From Scilla litardierei (taxonomy: Eukaryota > Streptophyta > Magnoliopsida > Asparagales > Asparagaceae), in contig JAULAV010009176.1 in NCBI GenBank assembly GCA_030789695.1, positions 26,128 to 90,127 of the forward strand: a stretch of 64,000 nt of DNA, given 5' to 3'. This document shows positions 32,842 through 43,420 of this stretch, piece by piece (the stretch's first letter is position 1; the number at the start of each line of letters is the position of its first letter). Under the pieces are notes generated by a model. The model was given only the letters and a program-made list of their open reading frames with translations. It was not told where the DNA came from and did no database searches. The translations under genes were made by a program, and so were the position numbers.

Positions 32842-33254
32842 GGTAGGGCTGGTAAAGTAAACTTCCTTATGGATTAGCTTGTTAAAGAGTGGATTAGAGG
32901 TTTTAGCATGGAATTACTTATAATAGAACGGGCACGTGGGTTACTTACCAACCTGGGATTAGGGGGTTTGTTAGCACGGACTGAGCACGCTTATTCATTG
33001 GCGTATTCTATACCTTCCGCTAGCTCTTTATCATATTGAACTTCTGGACTCGCACCTAGATTAGCTTAATAGAACTAGTTGGAGGGTTAAATGAAGGGAA
33101 TTACTTACTCTAGAAAGAGTGGACTTCCTTACTCTAGAAATATCTATCAAAATGAGATGAAAAAGTAATACCACCTCGAGCCCTGGGTTAGCTGGTTTGC
33201 TTACTCCAATAAGGTTGGCCGACTCAGGGGATTATTCATACTCTTACTCCGACT
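32842..33254. other. Unclassified block X, right half
   Basis: Continues the sequence interrupted by R2. Contains the phrase TTACTCTAGAAA twice (about 33107 and 33128). No ORF or terminal repeat recognised. The satellite resumes at GACATTTTTTGCG (33255). Confidence 0.6.
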
Positions 33255-34504
33255 GACATTTTTTGCGTATTTTTTTGAGCTTGGTGATGTTTTATACATT
33301 TTATGGAAGATATGAAACTTTTTATTAAATAATATGATTTTTATAGCCTATGTTTATCTTCACACATTTTTTCAGTTAAAGATGACGATCTTCCGGTTTC
33401 AACAGACATTTTTGCAGATTTTTTAGCTTGAGACTATTTTTTTTTAAATTTTCTGGAAGATAAGTATCGTTTTATGCAACGATATGATTTTTTGGCCTAA
33501 TTTTATCTTCTCATTTTTACTTTGAAGATGGTGATCTCTCGGTTCCATTATACATTTGTGCGGATTTATTTTGAGCAAGGACTGCTTTCTATATTTTTTG
33601 TATAATATGAATCTTTATATTAAATGATATTATTTGTATAACCTAATTTTGTCATCTCTTATTTTTCAGTTGCAGATGGCGATCTCCAGGTTCCAAGGCA
33701 TATTTTTGCAGATTTTTCTGAGCCCAGAGCTATTTTCTACATTTTCGAGATGTTATGATCTTTTTATTAAATGATATGATTTTTTGTCCTAATTTTGCCT
33801 TCTCTTATTTTTCAAATTAAGTTGGCAATCTCCCGATTCCATCGGACATTTTTGCGGTTTTTTCTTAGCTCCTGGATATTTTATAAATTTTCTGTAAGAT
33901 ATGTATCTTTACATTAAAAGATATGATTTTTCTAGCCTAATTTTGTCTTCTCTTATTTTTCAGTTGAAGATTGTGATCTCCCAGTTCAAACAGACATTTT
34001 TGTGGATTTTACTTAGCTCGGAGCTACTTTCTGTACTTTCTAGAAGATATGCATCTTTTAGTTAAATGATATGATTTTTGGCCTAATTTTTTCTTCTCTT
34101 ATTTTTCAATTGAAGATAGCGATCTCTCTATTCCAATGGACGTTTTCGCGGATTTTTCTGATCTCGGGACTATTTTCTGCATTTTCTGGAAGATATGGAT
34201 CATTTTATTAAATGATATCATTTTGGCCTAATTTTATTTTCTCTTATTGTTTACTTGAAGATGATCTCCCTGTTCCAATGGGTATTTTTAGTGATTTTTC
34301 TGTGCTCTGGGCTATTTTCTATATTTTATTGAAGATATGAATATTTTTATTAAAGATATGATTTTTTAGCCTACTTTTGTTTATTCATATTTTTCAGTTG
34401 AAGATGTAAATCTCCCGGTTCCAATGGACAGTTTTGCAGATTTTTCTGAGCTCGGGACAATTTTTCTACATTTTCGTGAAGTTTGGATATTTTTATTAAA
34501 TGAT
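33255..34504 (+). repeat. Satellite block S2 (about 8.5 monomers)
   Basis: Same monomer and orientation as S1, with many point changes. Ends in ATGAT, the duplication made by R5. Confidence 0.92.
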
Positions 34505-34617
34505 TGTTATAAACGGGCTTCTTGGTGGGCCTACCCGTTAGTGGGTATCCACCCATTATGTAACCCTACCACTATAAATATAGGGCTATGGTCTCCATAG
34601 CCGCCAAGTTTACAACA
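34505..34617 (+). repeat. R5 5' LTR (113 bp)
   Basis: TGTTATAAACGGGC ... GTTTACAACA; includes CACTATAAATATAGG (34571-34585), a good TATA box. Confidence 0.95.
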
Positions 34618-34633
34618 CGTTATCAGCACGCTC
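34618..34633 (+). promoter_or_regulatory. R5 primer-binding site candidate
   Basis: CGTTATCAGCACGCTC immediately after the LTR. CAGCACGCTC resembles the complement of the initiator-Met tRNA anticodon-side sequence, as for half-tRNA priming in some copia elements. Assignment from memory, not verified. Confidence 0.45.
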
Positions 34634-34927
34634 AAAGCTAAGCCGAACCCCTGCCGACGGACGGACGCGACGCGAACGGGCTTCCTTCACCGAACGTCGC
34701 TAGATCCGGCGGGTAGGATCTAGAGGTAACTTTCTCCCTAGATCTAAATTTTACATATGCGCATATGTGGCGATCCAATCTTTTTGGATCAATCGATCAA
34801 AAATATACCGTCTTTATTGATAAAAATCACAACTTTTTCAATAAAAAAACGTATTTTTGGAAGAAAAAAATTGGTTTTTCCACTAAAAATCGGATTTTTA
34901 CCCGTTGTTTTTCTCCAAAAATCACCC

Positions 34928-35560
34928 AAACCCTAAATAGGGTTCACCCACGCCCCCCCCCCCCCCCCCCCCCCCCCCCCCGTCGCCGGCAGCGGCGGGG
35001 CCTTCCCGCCGTCGCTGCGGCAGCGGGAAACCCCCCCGCCACTGCAGGCGGGGGTTTCCCCGCCGCCTGCCGGCGGCGGGCAACCCCCGCCGCCGCCGCG
35101 GCGGGCAACCCCCGTCGCCTGCAGCGGCGGGGCACCCCCGCCGCCGCCGGCGGGGGCACCCCCCGCCGCCGCCGACGGGGGAAACCCCCGCCGCTGCAAG
35201 CGGGGGCTCCCCGCCGCCTGCAGCGGCGGGTCACCCCCGCCGCGGCAGGCGGGGGCACCCCCCCGCCGCTGCAGGCGGGGCTCCCCGCCGCCTGAGGCGG
35301 GGGGGCAACCCCCGCCGCCGCCGCAGGCGGGGGCACCCCCGCCGCCTGCAGAGGCGGGGGCAACCCCCGCCGCCTGCAGCGGCGGGCAACCCCCGCCGTC
35401 GCAGGCGGGGGCACCCCCGCCGCCTGCAGCGGCGGGCAACCCCCGCCGCCTGCAGCGGCGGGCCCCCCCATCCCCGCCGCCTGCTGTGGCAAACGGGCCC
35501 GCCCGCCAGTAGCGGGTACGGGCCCGGCGTGCGTACCCCAAAACCCTAACTAGGGTTTCT
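34928..35560. repeat. GC-rich hairpin repeat array in R5 leader
   Basis: A run of 29 C (34953-34981), then about 19 degenerate 25-28-bp units of the form CCCCCGCCGCCTGCAGCGGC followed by GGG(GG)CAA. Each unit is nearly self-complementary. The array is flanked by the short palindromes AACCCTAAATAGGGTT (about 34929) and AACCCTAACTAGGGTTT (about 35542). Open frames on both strands here are compositional, not genes. Confidence 0.85.
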
Positions 35561-36241
35561 GACCCAGAAAATTTTTCGAATTTTCAAAAAAAAAAATTTC
35601 AGATTTCATTGCGATTCTTTTTCGTTAAAATCTGGACCAAATTGCATGTAATTTTAACTCATCACAATTACATTGGGATTTATGATTTTCTTTAAAAACC
35701 GTTTAAAAATTAAGAAGATCCTGCGACCGCTCTGCCGTTAGTCAACTAACCTAACGGTGCATGACGTTGCCTAGTGGTCCAATAATTTTTAAACGGTAGA
35801 TTTCATTTTCCATTATAAACTGCCTGTGATGAATAAATAAATTGCCTGCGATGTATAAACTGCCTGTGATGATGCCTGCTGCATTATAACTGCCTGCGAC
35901 GAATGGTTAATATTTGCTGTGGTTTTGGATCGGCTAGTTTATCACCATTTTTATTTTTCATGCATTATTTTCTTTTTGAGAGAAAAATGTAGTGAGGATA
36001 ATTTTGTAAAATTACTAGCCCGGCGGACGCCTCAAGAAGATGAAGGACTATTCCAGAAGAATAGGGGCCCCACGGGGGTTCCCGAGTTGTACTTTCTTTC
36101 TTTTTGGGACTGTAATGGACTGTAATTATTTATGGTGATTAGCCGATCCACGCAGCAAATATTTATGTCTGATGTGCTTGATTATTTATTTTTCCGCAAA
36201 ATATCTAATTAATGCTATCTTTTTACATGCTAGAGTGATAA
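35561..36241 (+). other. R5 leader, remainder
   Basis: About 680 bp of AT-rich non-coding leader. Contains repeated TGCCTGTGATGA and TGCCTGCGATG phrases (35820-35900). No gene seen. Confidence 0.5.
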
Positions 36242-37198
36242 ATGGCCAAAATTGCGAGCGTCGATTTCGACGTTTTGGATGCTTCAGGAAAGAATTACTT
36301 AAGCTGGCAGTTGGATATAAAATTCCATCTGCGAGCACAGGGATTGAGTCACGCCATCGCCTTAGGCGATAAGGTTTCTGATATAGATAAAATGAAAGCA
36401 ATTATCTATATCAGACGCCATATCGATCGGACCCTGAAGGCCGAGTACCTAACGGTGGAAGACTCGTATGAGTTGTGGACCGCCCTCGAGGACAGGTATA
36501 AACATCAAAGGGATGTTATCCTACCTCGAGCGCGATATGAATGGGAGAACCTCCGTCTCCAAGACTTCAAGTCTATTGCCGAGTACAACTCGGCACTCTT
36601 TAGCATCACCTCACGCCTGAAGTTGTGTGGTGAAAAGGTGACGGAGGAACGCATGTTAGAGAAGACGTATACATCCTTCCATGAGAAGGATGTCATACTG
36701 ATGCAACAGTATCGTGAACGAAAGTTCACAAAATACTCTGAGCTTCTCTCATGTCTTCTGATGGCAGAGCAGAATCGTGACCTCCTTCTGACCACCCACA
36801 ACTCACGCCCTACCGACACTGCTCCTGCGCCTGAAGCGCACCACAGCTCCTTCCAGAAGAAAAGGGGCAACTTCAAAGGCAAACCCCAAAAGGGCAAGAC
36901 CATGAAGAAGCAGGCTTGAGGACCCCCTCCAAGAAACAACCAAGAGGGAAAGAAGAAAAATGTGTGGAAAAGAAAAGACGACGGCCAGACTTCTGCCCCC
37001 AAAAAGGACTGGGAAGATAAATGCCACAGGTGTGGCATGACTGGACACTGGTCCAGAAATTGTCGTACTCCACGCCACCTTCAGGAGTTGTACAAAGCAA
37101 GCCAGAAGCAAGCTGAGACAAACCTGGCGGTTCAAGAAAACCTGGCACCAATCAGGTTCATCGCTGAGGACTTCTCCAACGATGACCTGCTCGACTGA
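36242..37198 (+). pseudogene. gag: R5 gag (copia type)
   Basis: Starts MAKIASVDFDVLDASGKNYL. A UBN2/copia-type Gag core follows at residues ~15-180 (NYLSWQLDIKFHLRAQGL, LTVEDSYELWTALEDRY, RARYEWENLRLQDFKSIAEY, ITSRLKLCGEKVTEERMLEK). Then come a basic linker and one CCHC knuckle CHRCGMTGHWSRNC (about 37023-37064). A TGA at 36917-36919 splits it; the frame is otherwise open to TGA 37196-37198, total about 318 codons. The single stop could be a CGA-to-TGA change. The protein would form the particle shell and bind RNA. Confidence 0.92.
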
Positions 37199-37361
37199 GG
37201 ACATTTATCTACTTTATATGCATTGTAGTTTTTTCCTTTTGAAACAATTTATCTGCTTATCTCTGGCATGTTTAAGTACTTTTCAGACATCAACTTAATT
37301 TTCGTAGTATATTCCTTTTGTGTTTTTTGCCTTATACTGCGACATTTTTCTCTTAAAATAG
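37199..37361 (+). other. R5 gag-pol gap
   Basis: 163 bp of T-rich non-coding DNA between the gag stop and the pol ATG, ending TTTTTCTCTTAAAATAG before ATGGAC. Most copia elements have gag and pol fused; here pol must be expressed by another route. CTTAAAATAG could serve as a splice acceptor, but I see no matching donor with certainty. Confidence 0.5.
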
Positions 37362-40300
37362 ATGGACTTTAAATGCCTAGTGGACAGTGCCTCTACGCAC
37401 ACGATCCTCCAAGACATCTGCTTTTTTCAAAGCATTAATAAATACGATGGCACCGTAAATACGATTTCCGGTCCATCAAGTATCATGGAAGGATCAGGGG
37501 AAGCACATTTTATGCTCCCCAATAGTACAAAACTACTTATAAAAGATGCCCTTCTCTCCCCTAGCTCGCATAGAAACCTGTTAAGCTTTAAAGATATCCG
37601 CTTAAACGGATACCACCTAGAAACGGTGAGCAAAGGAAACAGTGAATACCTTGATGTAACGTTTCATAAAAATGGTGCGAAAAACACCGTCGAACGTTTT
37701 GAGGGACTCCCGTCGGGTCTCTACCACACAAGGATCAGAGCAATGGAAACAAACACATTGGAGCACCAGAAGTGCCAAAACCAACCAGAATTCAAACTCT
37801 GGCATGATAGACTAGGACACCCTGGAAGGAATATGATGCGTCGCATCATATCCCAATCCCGTGGAATTAATCTGAAAAGCATGACGCTACTTCGGAAGGG
37901 TGCAAATCCTTGTCCCCTTGTTACAAAGGGAAATTAATTACGAGACCATCCACCCTGAAGGTGGACTCTGAGTCTCCAAGCTTCCTATAGAGAATACATG
38001 GTGACATTTGCGGGCCTATTCACCCCGCAAGTGGACCATTTAGGTACTACATGGTACTAATCGACGCATCTTCAAAATGGTCATATGTGTGCCTCCTGTC
38101 CACCCGCAACGTAGCCTTTGCAAAGCTACTTGCACAAATAATAAAATTGCGGGCACATTTCCCAGACAACCAGATCAAGAAATTGCGTCTGGACAATGCT
38201 GGGGAATTCACCTCACAAGTCTTCCTAGACTACTGCCAAGCAACCGGCATAGAAGTTGAACATCCTGTAGCTCATGTTCACACCCAGAACGGGTTAGCCG
38301 AATCTCTCATAAAGAGACTACAATGGATCGCTAGACCATTGTTAATGCAATGCCAGTTGCCGGTATGTGCATGGGGACATGCCATACTGCACGCTACATC
38401 GCTGATAAGATTACGACCGTCAGGTAGTCAATCTTATTCTCCGATGCAACTTGCATATGGGAACCCGCCCGATATCTCTCACTTGAGGATATTCGGATGT
38501 GCTGTCTATGTCCCCATAACACCACCGCAGAGAACCAAGATGGGTCCTCAACGGCGTCTTGGTATCTATATTGGTTTCGACTCACCATCGATCATTAGAT
38601 ACCTCGAACCCCTTACAGGGGACGCCTTTAAAGCGCGTCTAGCAGATTGTGAGTTTGATGAAAGCATTTTTCCAAAACTAGGCATTAACACACAGAAGCC
38701 AGAAGCTTCAAAGACCATTACATGGGACACAAAGACCTTATCCCATTTTGATCCGCGCACAAATCAATGTGAAGAAGAGATCCTGAAGATCCTTCAAATT
38801 CAGAACACAGTTCACATTTTTCCGGATAAATTCACTGACAACCAGAAGATTGTCAGATCACACGTCCCTGCTGCAAATACGCCAGCTAGGATTGACATAC
38901 CCAAAGAGGGATGCAATCCACCTGCAGCAGAAGCGGCCGTACCTCAACAAAAAAGAGGACGACCCCCAGGCTCCAAAGATAAGAATCCTCGAAAGAGGAA
39001 AAATCCTGGAGCAACAATAACGATACCACCACAGGATGCTGAGCTCAGCCCAGCTACCTCTCCACTCCTACCAACCCCTGAAGAGGAAAATATAGGAGAA
39101 ATCTCATTAAACTATGTACGTACCGGGGAGGTACTGGACAAAAAAAGCACAATCATCGATGATAACTTCGCGCTCATTATTGCCACTCACGTCACTGAAT
39201 ACGACGATGAGACCGATCCACGGTCTCTAGCAGAATGTAAACGCAGAGAGGATTGGCCAAAGTGGAACGAGGCAATAGGAGTAGAGCTGGACTCACTCTC
39301 GAAGCGCAAAGTTTTTGGACCTGTAGTCCTAACACCAAAAGGTGTTAAACCTGTGGGATATAAATGGGTATTTGTGAGAAAAAGAAACGAGAATAATGAG
39401 ATCGTGCGCTATAAAGCGCGCCTTGTTGCACAAGGTTTTTCCCAACGACCAGGAATAGACTATGACGACACATATTCCCCGGTCATGGACGCGATCACTT
39501 TCCGTTTCATTATCGGCCTATCCACGAAGGAAGGTCTGGATATGCAGCTCATGGACGTTGTGACTGCATACCTATACGGAAATATAGATAAGGACATCTA
39601 TATGAAAATCCCAGACGGATACAAACTACCGACAAAAATGACAGAAAGACCTCGGGACGTCTATTCCGTCAAACTCCAGAGATCACTGTATGGTCTCAAA
39701 CAGTCAGGTAGAATGTGGTACAACAGACTGAGTGAATTCCTAGTGCAACAAGGATTCACAACAAATGAAGTCTGCCCTTGCATCTTCATAAGAGCAAAGG
39801 GAACAGGATTCGTAATTATCGCCGTCTACGTAGACGACTTAAACATCATCGGATCTCCCGCAGAGATAGATGAGATATCCAAAAGTCTCACACAGACTTT
39901 TGAGATGAAAGACCTCGGCAAAACGAAGTTTTGCCTAGGACTACAAATTGAACATTTAAGCGGAGGAATCCTGTTACACCAATCGACATATACAAAGAAA
40001 GTGCTGAAGAACTTTCTTATGGATAAATGTCATCCGCTTAGCACACCAATGGTCGTCAGATCATTGGACGTTGAGACAGACCCCTTCCGACCGCTGGAAG
40101 AGGGGGAGGAAACACTGGGTCCTGAAGTACCCTACTTAAGTGCAATTGGAGCACTCCTATACCTGGCAAACTGCACGCTTCCCGATATAGCGTTCGCAGT
40201 AAATCTACTAGCCAGATACAGTTCAGCGCCCTCAAAGCGCCACTGGAACGGAGTGAAACAACTTCTGCGCTACCTCCAAGGGTCTGTAGACATGGGACTA

Positions 40301-40831
40301 TACTTCAAGAAAGGTGTATCCACCGACCTGGTCGGTTACGCAGATGCGGGATACAGGTCCGACCCACATACCGCAAAGTCCCAGACCGGTTTCGTATTCA
40401 CATACGGTGGGACGGCCATCTCATGGAGATCCGTGAAGCAGACATCCACAGCGACCTCATCCAACCACTTCGAGCTCATCGCGATCCACGAAGCTAGCAG
40501 AGAATGCTTCTGGCTTCGACCAGTCATCAACCACATCCTCAAGACCACCGGCCTGAAGACGGGAGATCTTGGGCCTACCACTATGTACGAAGACAACGCT
40601 GCCTGCATCGCTCAACTACGAGGTGGCTACATCAAAGGTGACAGGACGAAGCACATTTCCCCCAAGCTCTTCTGGACACATGAACAACAAGTGGACAACC
40701 AGATCGACATCCAGCAGATCCAGTCATGCAACAACCTGGCTGACCTATTCACTAAAGCTTTGCCTCGCAGTACCTTTAGAAAACTTGTACTAGGAATTGG
40801 GATGAGACAGCTGAGAGATGTACAAGCCTGA
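37362..40831 (+). pseudogene. pol: R5 pol: protease - integrase - RT - RNase H
   Basis: Protease DSAST at about 37377 (LVDSASTHTIL). Integrase zinc module KLWHDRLGHPG. Core has aspartates in MVLIDASSKWSYV and LRLDNAGEFTSQVF and a glutamate in NGLAESLIKRL. The GKG/GPY-like copia C-terminal region is followed by the RT (VFVRKRNENNEIVRYKARLV, then AVYVDDLNIIG near 39830 with intact YVDD). RNase H has VGYADAGYRSDPHTAKSQTG and MYEDNAACIAQLRGG, and the ORF ends at TGA 40829-40831. A frameshift near 37915 and TAG 37988-37990 separate the protease/zinc part from the 926-codon remainder, which is fully open. A basic SKDKNPRKRKNPG segment with RGRPPGS (~38960-39005) lies in the integrase-RT linker. Confidence 0.95.
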
Positions 40832-40837
40832 AGCTTG

Positions 40838-41185
40838 TACTTATCAGGGGGAGTTAACGTAGTGCTGTACTCTTTTTCCTTGACTGTTGGTTTTTCCCAC
40901 TGGGTTTTCCACAGTCAAAGGTTTTAACGAGGCAGCCACATTAACTCAGGATCCAGAAGTATCCACCACTGATGTTATCCATCGATCAGGGGAAGTTACA
41001 GAGACTTGTACTCTTTTCCCTTAGCCACTGGTTTTTCCCACTGGGTTTTCCTTGGCAAAGGTTTTAATGAGGCAAGCACTCTTAAACTTAGAGATCCAGA
41101 AGTATCTCCAACCCCATGATCAAATAAGCTTCATGAACCCTGAAGCGTTCACCATGGCTTACAACAATGGATGGATAAGGGGAAG
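40838..41185 (+). repeat. R5 3' UTR duplicated hairpin and polypurine tract
   Basis: Two copies of a ~145-bp unit (from about 40840 and 40985). Each begins with a purine stretch (TCAGGGGGAGTTA, TCAGGGGAAGTTA) and contains TTTTTCCCACTGGGTTTTCC, with ACTGT/ACAGT or GCCA/TGGC arms able to pair, and CCAGAAGTATC. The phrase CCCACTGGGTTTTCC is widespread in plant copia 3' UTRs. The third purine stretch (GATAAGGGGAAG, 41174-41185) abuts the LTR and is the true tract. Confidence 0.8.
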
Positions 41186-41298
41186 TGTTATAAACGGGCT
41201 TCTTGGTGAGCCTACCCGTTAGTGGGTATCCACCCATTATGTAACCCTACCACTATAAATATAGGGCTATGGTCTCCATAGCCGCCAAGTTTACAACA
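41186..41298 (+). repeat. R5 3' LTR (113 bp)
   Basis: One base different from the 5' LTR (GGTGAGCC versus GGTGGGCC); followed by ATGAT. Confidence 0.96.
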
Positions 41299-43420
41299 AT
41301 GATATGATTTTGCCTAAATTTTTCTTCTCCTATTTTTTAGTTGAGGGTGGCGATATCCCGGTTCCAACAGATATTTTTGCAGATTATCTTGACCTCGGAG
41401 CTACTTTTTAAATTTTCTTGAAAATATGATATTTTTATTAAATAATATTATTTTTGGCCTAATTTTTGGGCTCACCACATCTTGCTCGTGCGAGTGATCT
41501 CAAGACATAATATAAAAAATAACTATTTAAACCCAATAAATTCTCTTGAGTTTTACAAATGTGGAAGGAAGCCTCATGCTATTTGTGTACCTGACAAAAT
41601 TTGGATTCAATAAACACATAAACTGCAACATACTCTTAAACATACATATGCATATGCACATCCTTAATACCTCTGAGAAAATATAGACATCTTTTTATTA
41701 ATTGATATGACTTTTATAGCCTAAATTTGTGGATTTTTTCGTGCCGGGCTATTTTCCACTTTTTGGAAAATACGTATCATTTTATTAAATGATATGATAT
41801 TTTTGCCTAGTTTTGCCTTCTCTTATATTTTGGTTGAAGATGGCGATCTCACGGTTCCAACGGACATTTTTGCGGATTTTTCTGAGCTCTGTGCTATTTT
41901 CCACTTTTTTGGAAGATACGTATCATTTTATTAAATGATATGATATTTGGCCTAATTTTGTCTTCTCTTATATTTTGGTTGAAGATGGCGATCTCTCTGT
42001 TCCAAAAGATATTTTTAAGTATTTTCTGAGCTCGGGGCTATTTTGTACACTTTCTGGAAGATAAGAATCTTTATATTAAATGCTTTGATTTTTATATCTA
42101 ATTTTTTCTTCTTTTATTTTTCAGTTGAAGATGGCGATCTCCCAGGTCTACATTTATATTATTTTCTGAGCTCCAAGCTATTTTCTACATTTTATTGAAG
42201 ATATGGATCTCTTTATTAAATGGCCAGATTTTTGTTGCCTAATTTTTTCCCCTCATATTTTTCATGTTAAAATGGCGATCTCTCGGTTCCAACAAACATT
42301 TTTGCGGATTTTTCCTTAGCTTTGGGCTTTTTTCTACATTTTCTTGAAGATATGAATCTTTTTATTAAATAATATGATTTTTGGCCTAATGTTAACTTCT
42401 CTCTTTTTTTCAGTTGAATATTGCGATCTCCCGATTCCAACGGACATTTGTGAGGATTTTTCTGAGCTCGGCGCTATTTTCTACATTTTATGGAAGAAAT
42501 GTATCTTTTTATTAAAAGATATGATTTTTGGCCTAATTTGTCTTCTTTTATTTTTCAATTGGAGATGGCGATCTTCCAGTTCCAAAGATGGATTTTACTG
42601 AGCTCCGAGCTATTTTCTACATTTTTTATTGATATGAATTTTTATATCAAATGATATGATTTTTATAACCTAATTTTGTCTTTTCTTTTTATTCAGTTGA
42701 AGATGGCGATCTCCGGGTCCAAGGATATTTTTGTCGATTTTTCTTAGCTCGGGGATGTTTTTCTACATTTTCAGGAAGTTATGGATATTTTTCTTAAAAG
42801 ATATGATTTTTGACATAATTTTTTCTTTTCTTATTTTTTTGATGAAGATAGCGATCTCCCGATTTCAACGAATATTTTTGCGGATTTTTCTGAGTTCCGG
42901 CCTATTTTCTACATTTTCAAAAAGTTTTAGATCTTTTTATTAAATTGATATAATTTTTATAGCCTAATGTTGTCTTATCTTATTTTTCAGATGGCGATCT
43001 CCATATTCCAACGATTATTTTTACCGCTTTTTATAAGCTCGGTGCTATTTTCTACATTTTTATAAATGATACGATATTGCATACGTTTGTCTTCTCTTAT
43101 TTTTTTTCTGTTGAAGATGGCGATCTCCCGGTTCCAATTGAAATTTTTGTGGATTTTTCTTAGCTTGAATCTGTTGTTCTACATTTTCTGTAAAAATATG
43201 GATCTTTTTATGAAATGAAATGATTTTTTGACCTAATTTTGTCTTCTCTATTTTTCAGAAGAAGATGAGGATCTCCCGGTTCCAACGAACAATTTTGTGG
43301 AATTTTTTGAGCTCCGGGATATTTTCTACATTTTCTATAAGCTATGAATCTTTATATTAAATGGTATGATTTTTATAGCCTAATTTTGTCTACTGTTATT
43401 TTTCAGTTGTAGATAACGAT
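41299..43420 (+). repeat. Satellite block S3 (about 13 monomers)
   Basis: Same monomer and orientation. Interrupted by about 220 bp of unrelated sequence at 41468-41690. Two monomers (42857-42873 and 43274-43290) contain a minus-strand 17-mer that fits the CENP-B box core at all nine key positions. Ends in ACGAT duplicated by R6. Confidence 0.92.
41468..41690. other. Non-satellite insertion in S3
   Basis: About 220 bp, AT-rich, between GGCCTAATTTTTG and GAAAATATAGACATC. No clear terminal repeats, duplications or ORF; origin unknown. Confidence 0.55.

Larger units (their letters stand above)
34505..41298 (+). mobile_element. R5: Ty1/copia element, near complete
   Basis: 113-bp LTRs (34505-34617 and 41186-41298) differ at one base and are flanked by perfect ATGAT duplications (34500-34504, 41299-41303) inside the satellite. 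Contains a long leader with a GC-rich array, gag, a gap, pol in copia order (protease, integrase, RT, RNase H), a duplicated 3' UTR hairpin and a polypurine tract. It is the youngest insertion by LTR comparison, though 113 bp is a small sample. Two stops and one frameshift inactivate this copy. I do not assign a lineage with confidence; the LTR size and separate gag recall Bianca/TAR-like groups. Confidence 0.96.

Noticed and set aside
34765..35541. Long open frames on both strands in the GC-rich array (up to 202 codons)
   Set aside because: They are Pro/Ala/Arg/Gly readings of a short repeat, open in several frames at once; no codon-use or domain support.
34929..35560. Interstitial telomere sequence (AACCCTAAA)
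   Set aside because: Only single short palindromic copies flank the GC array; no tandem telomere repeats.
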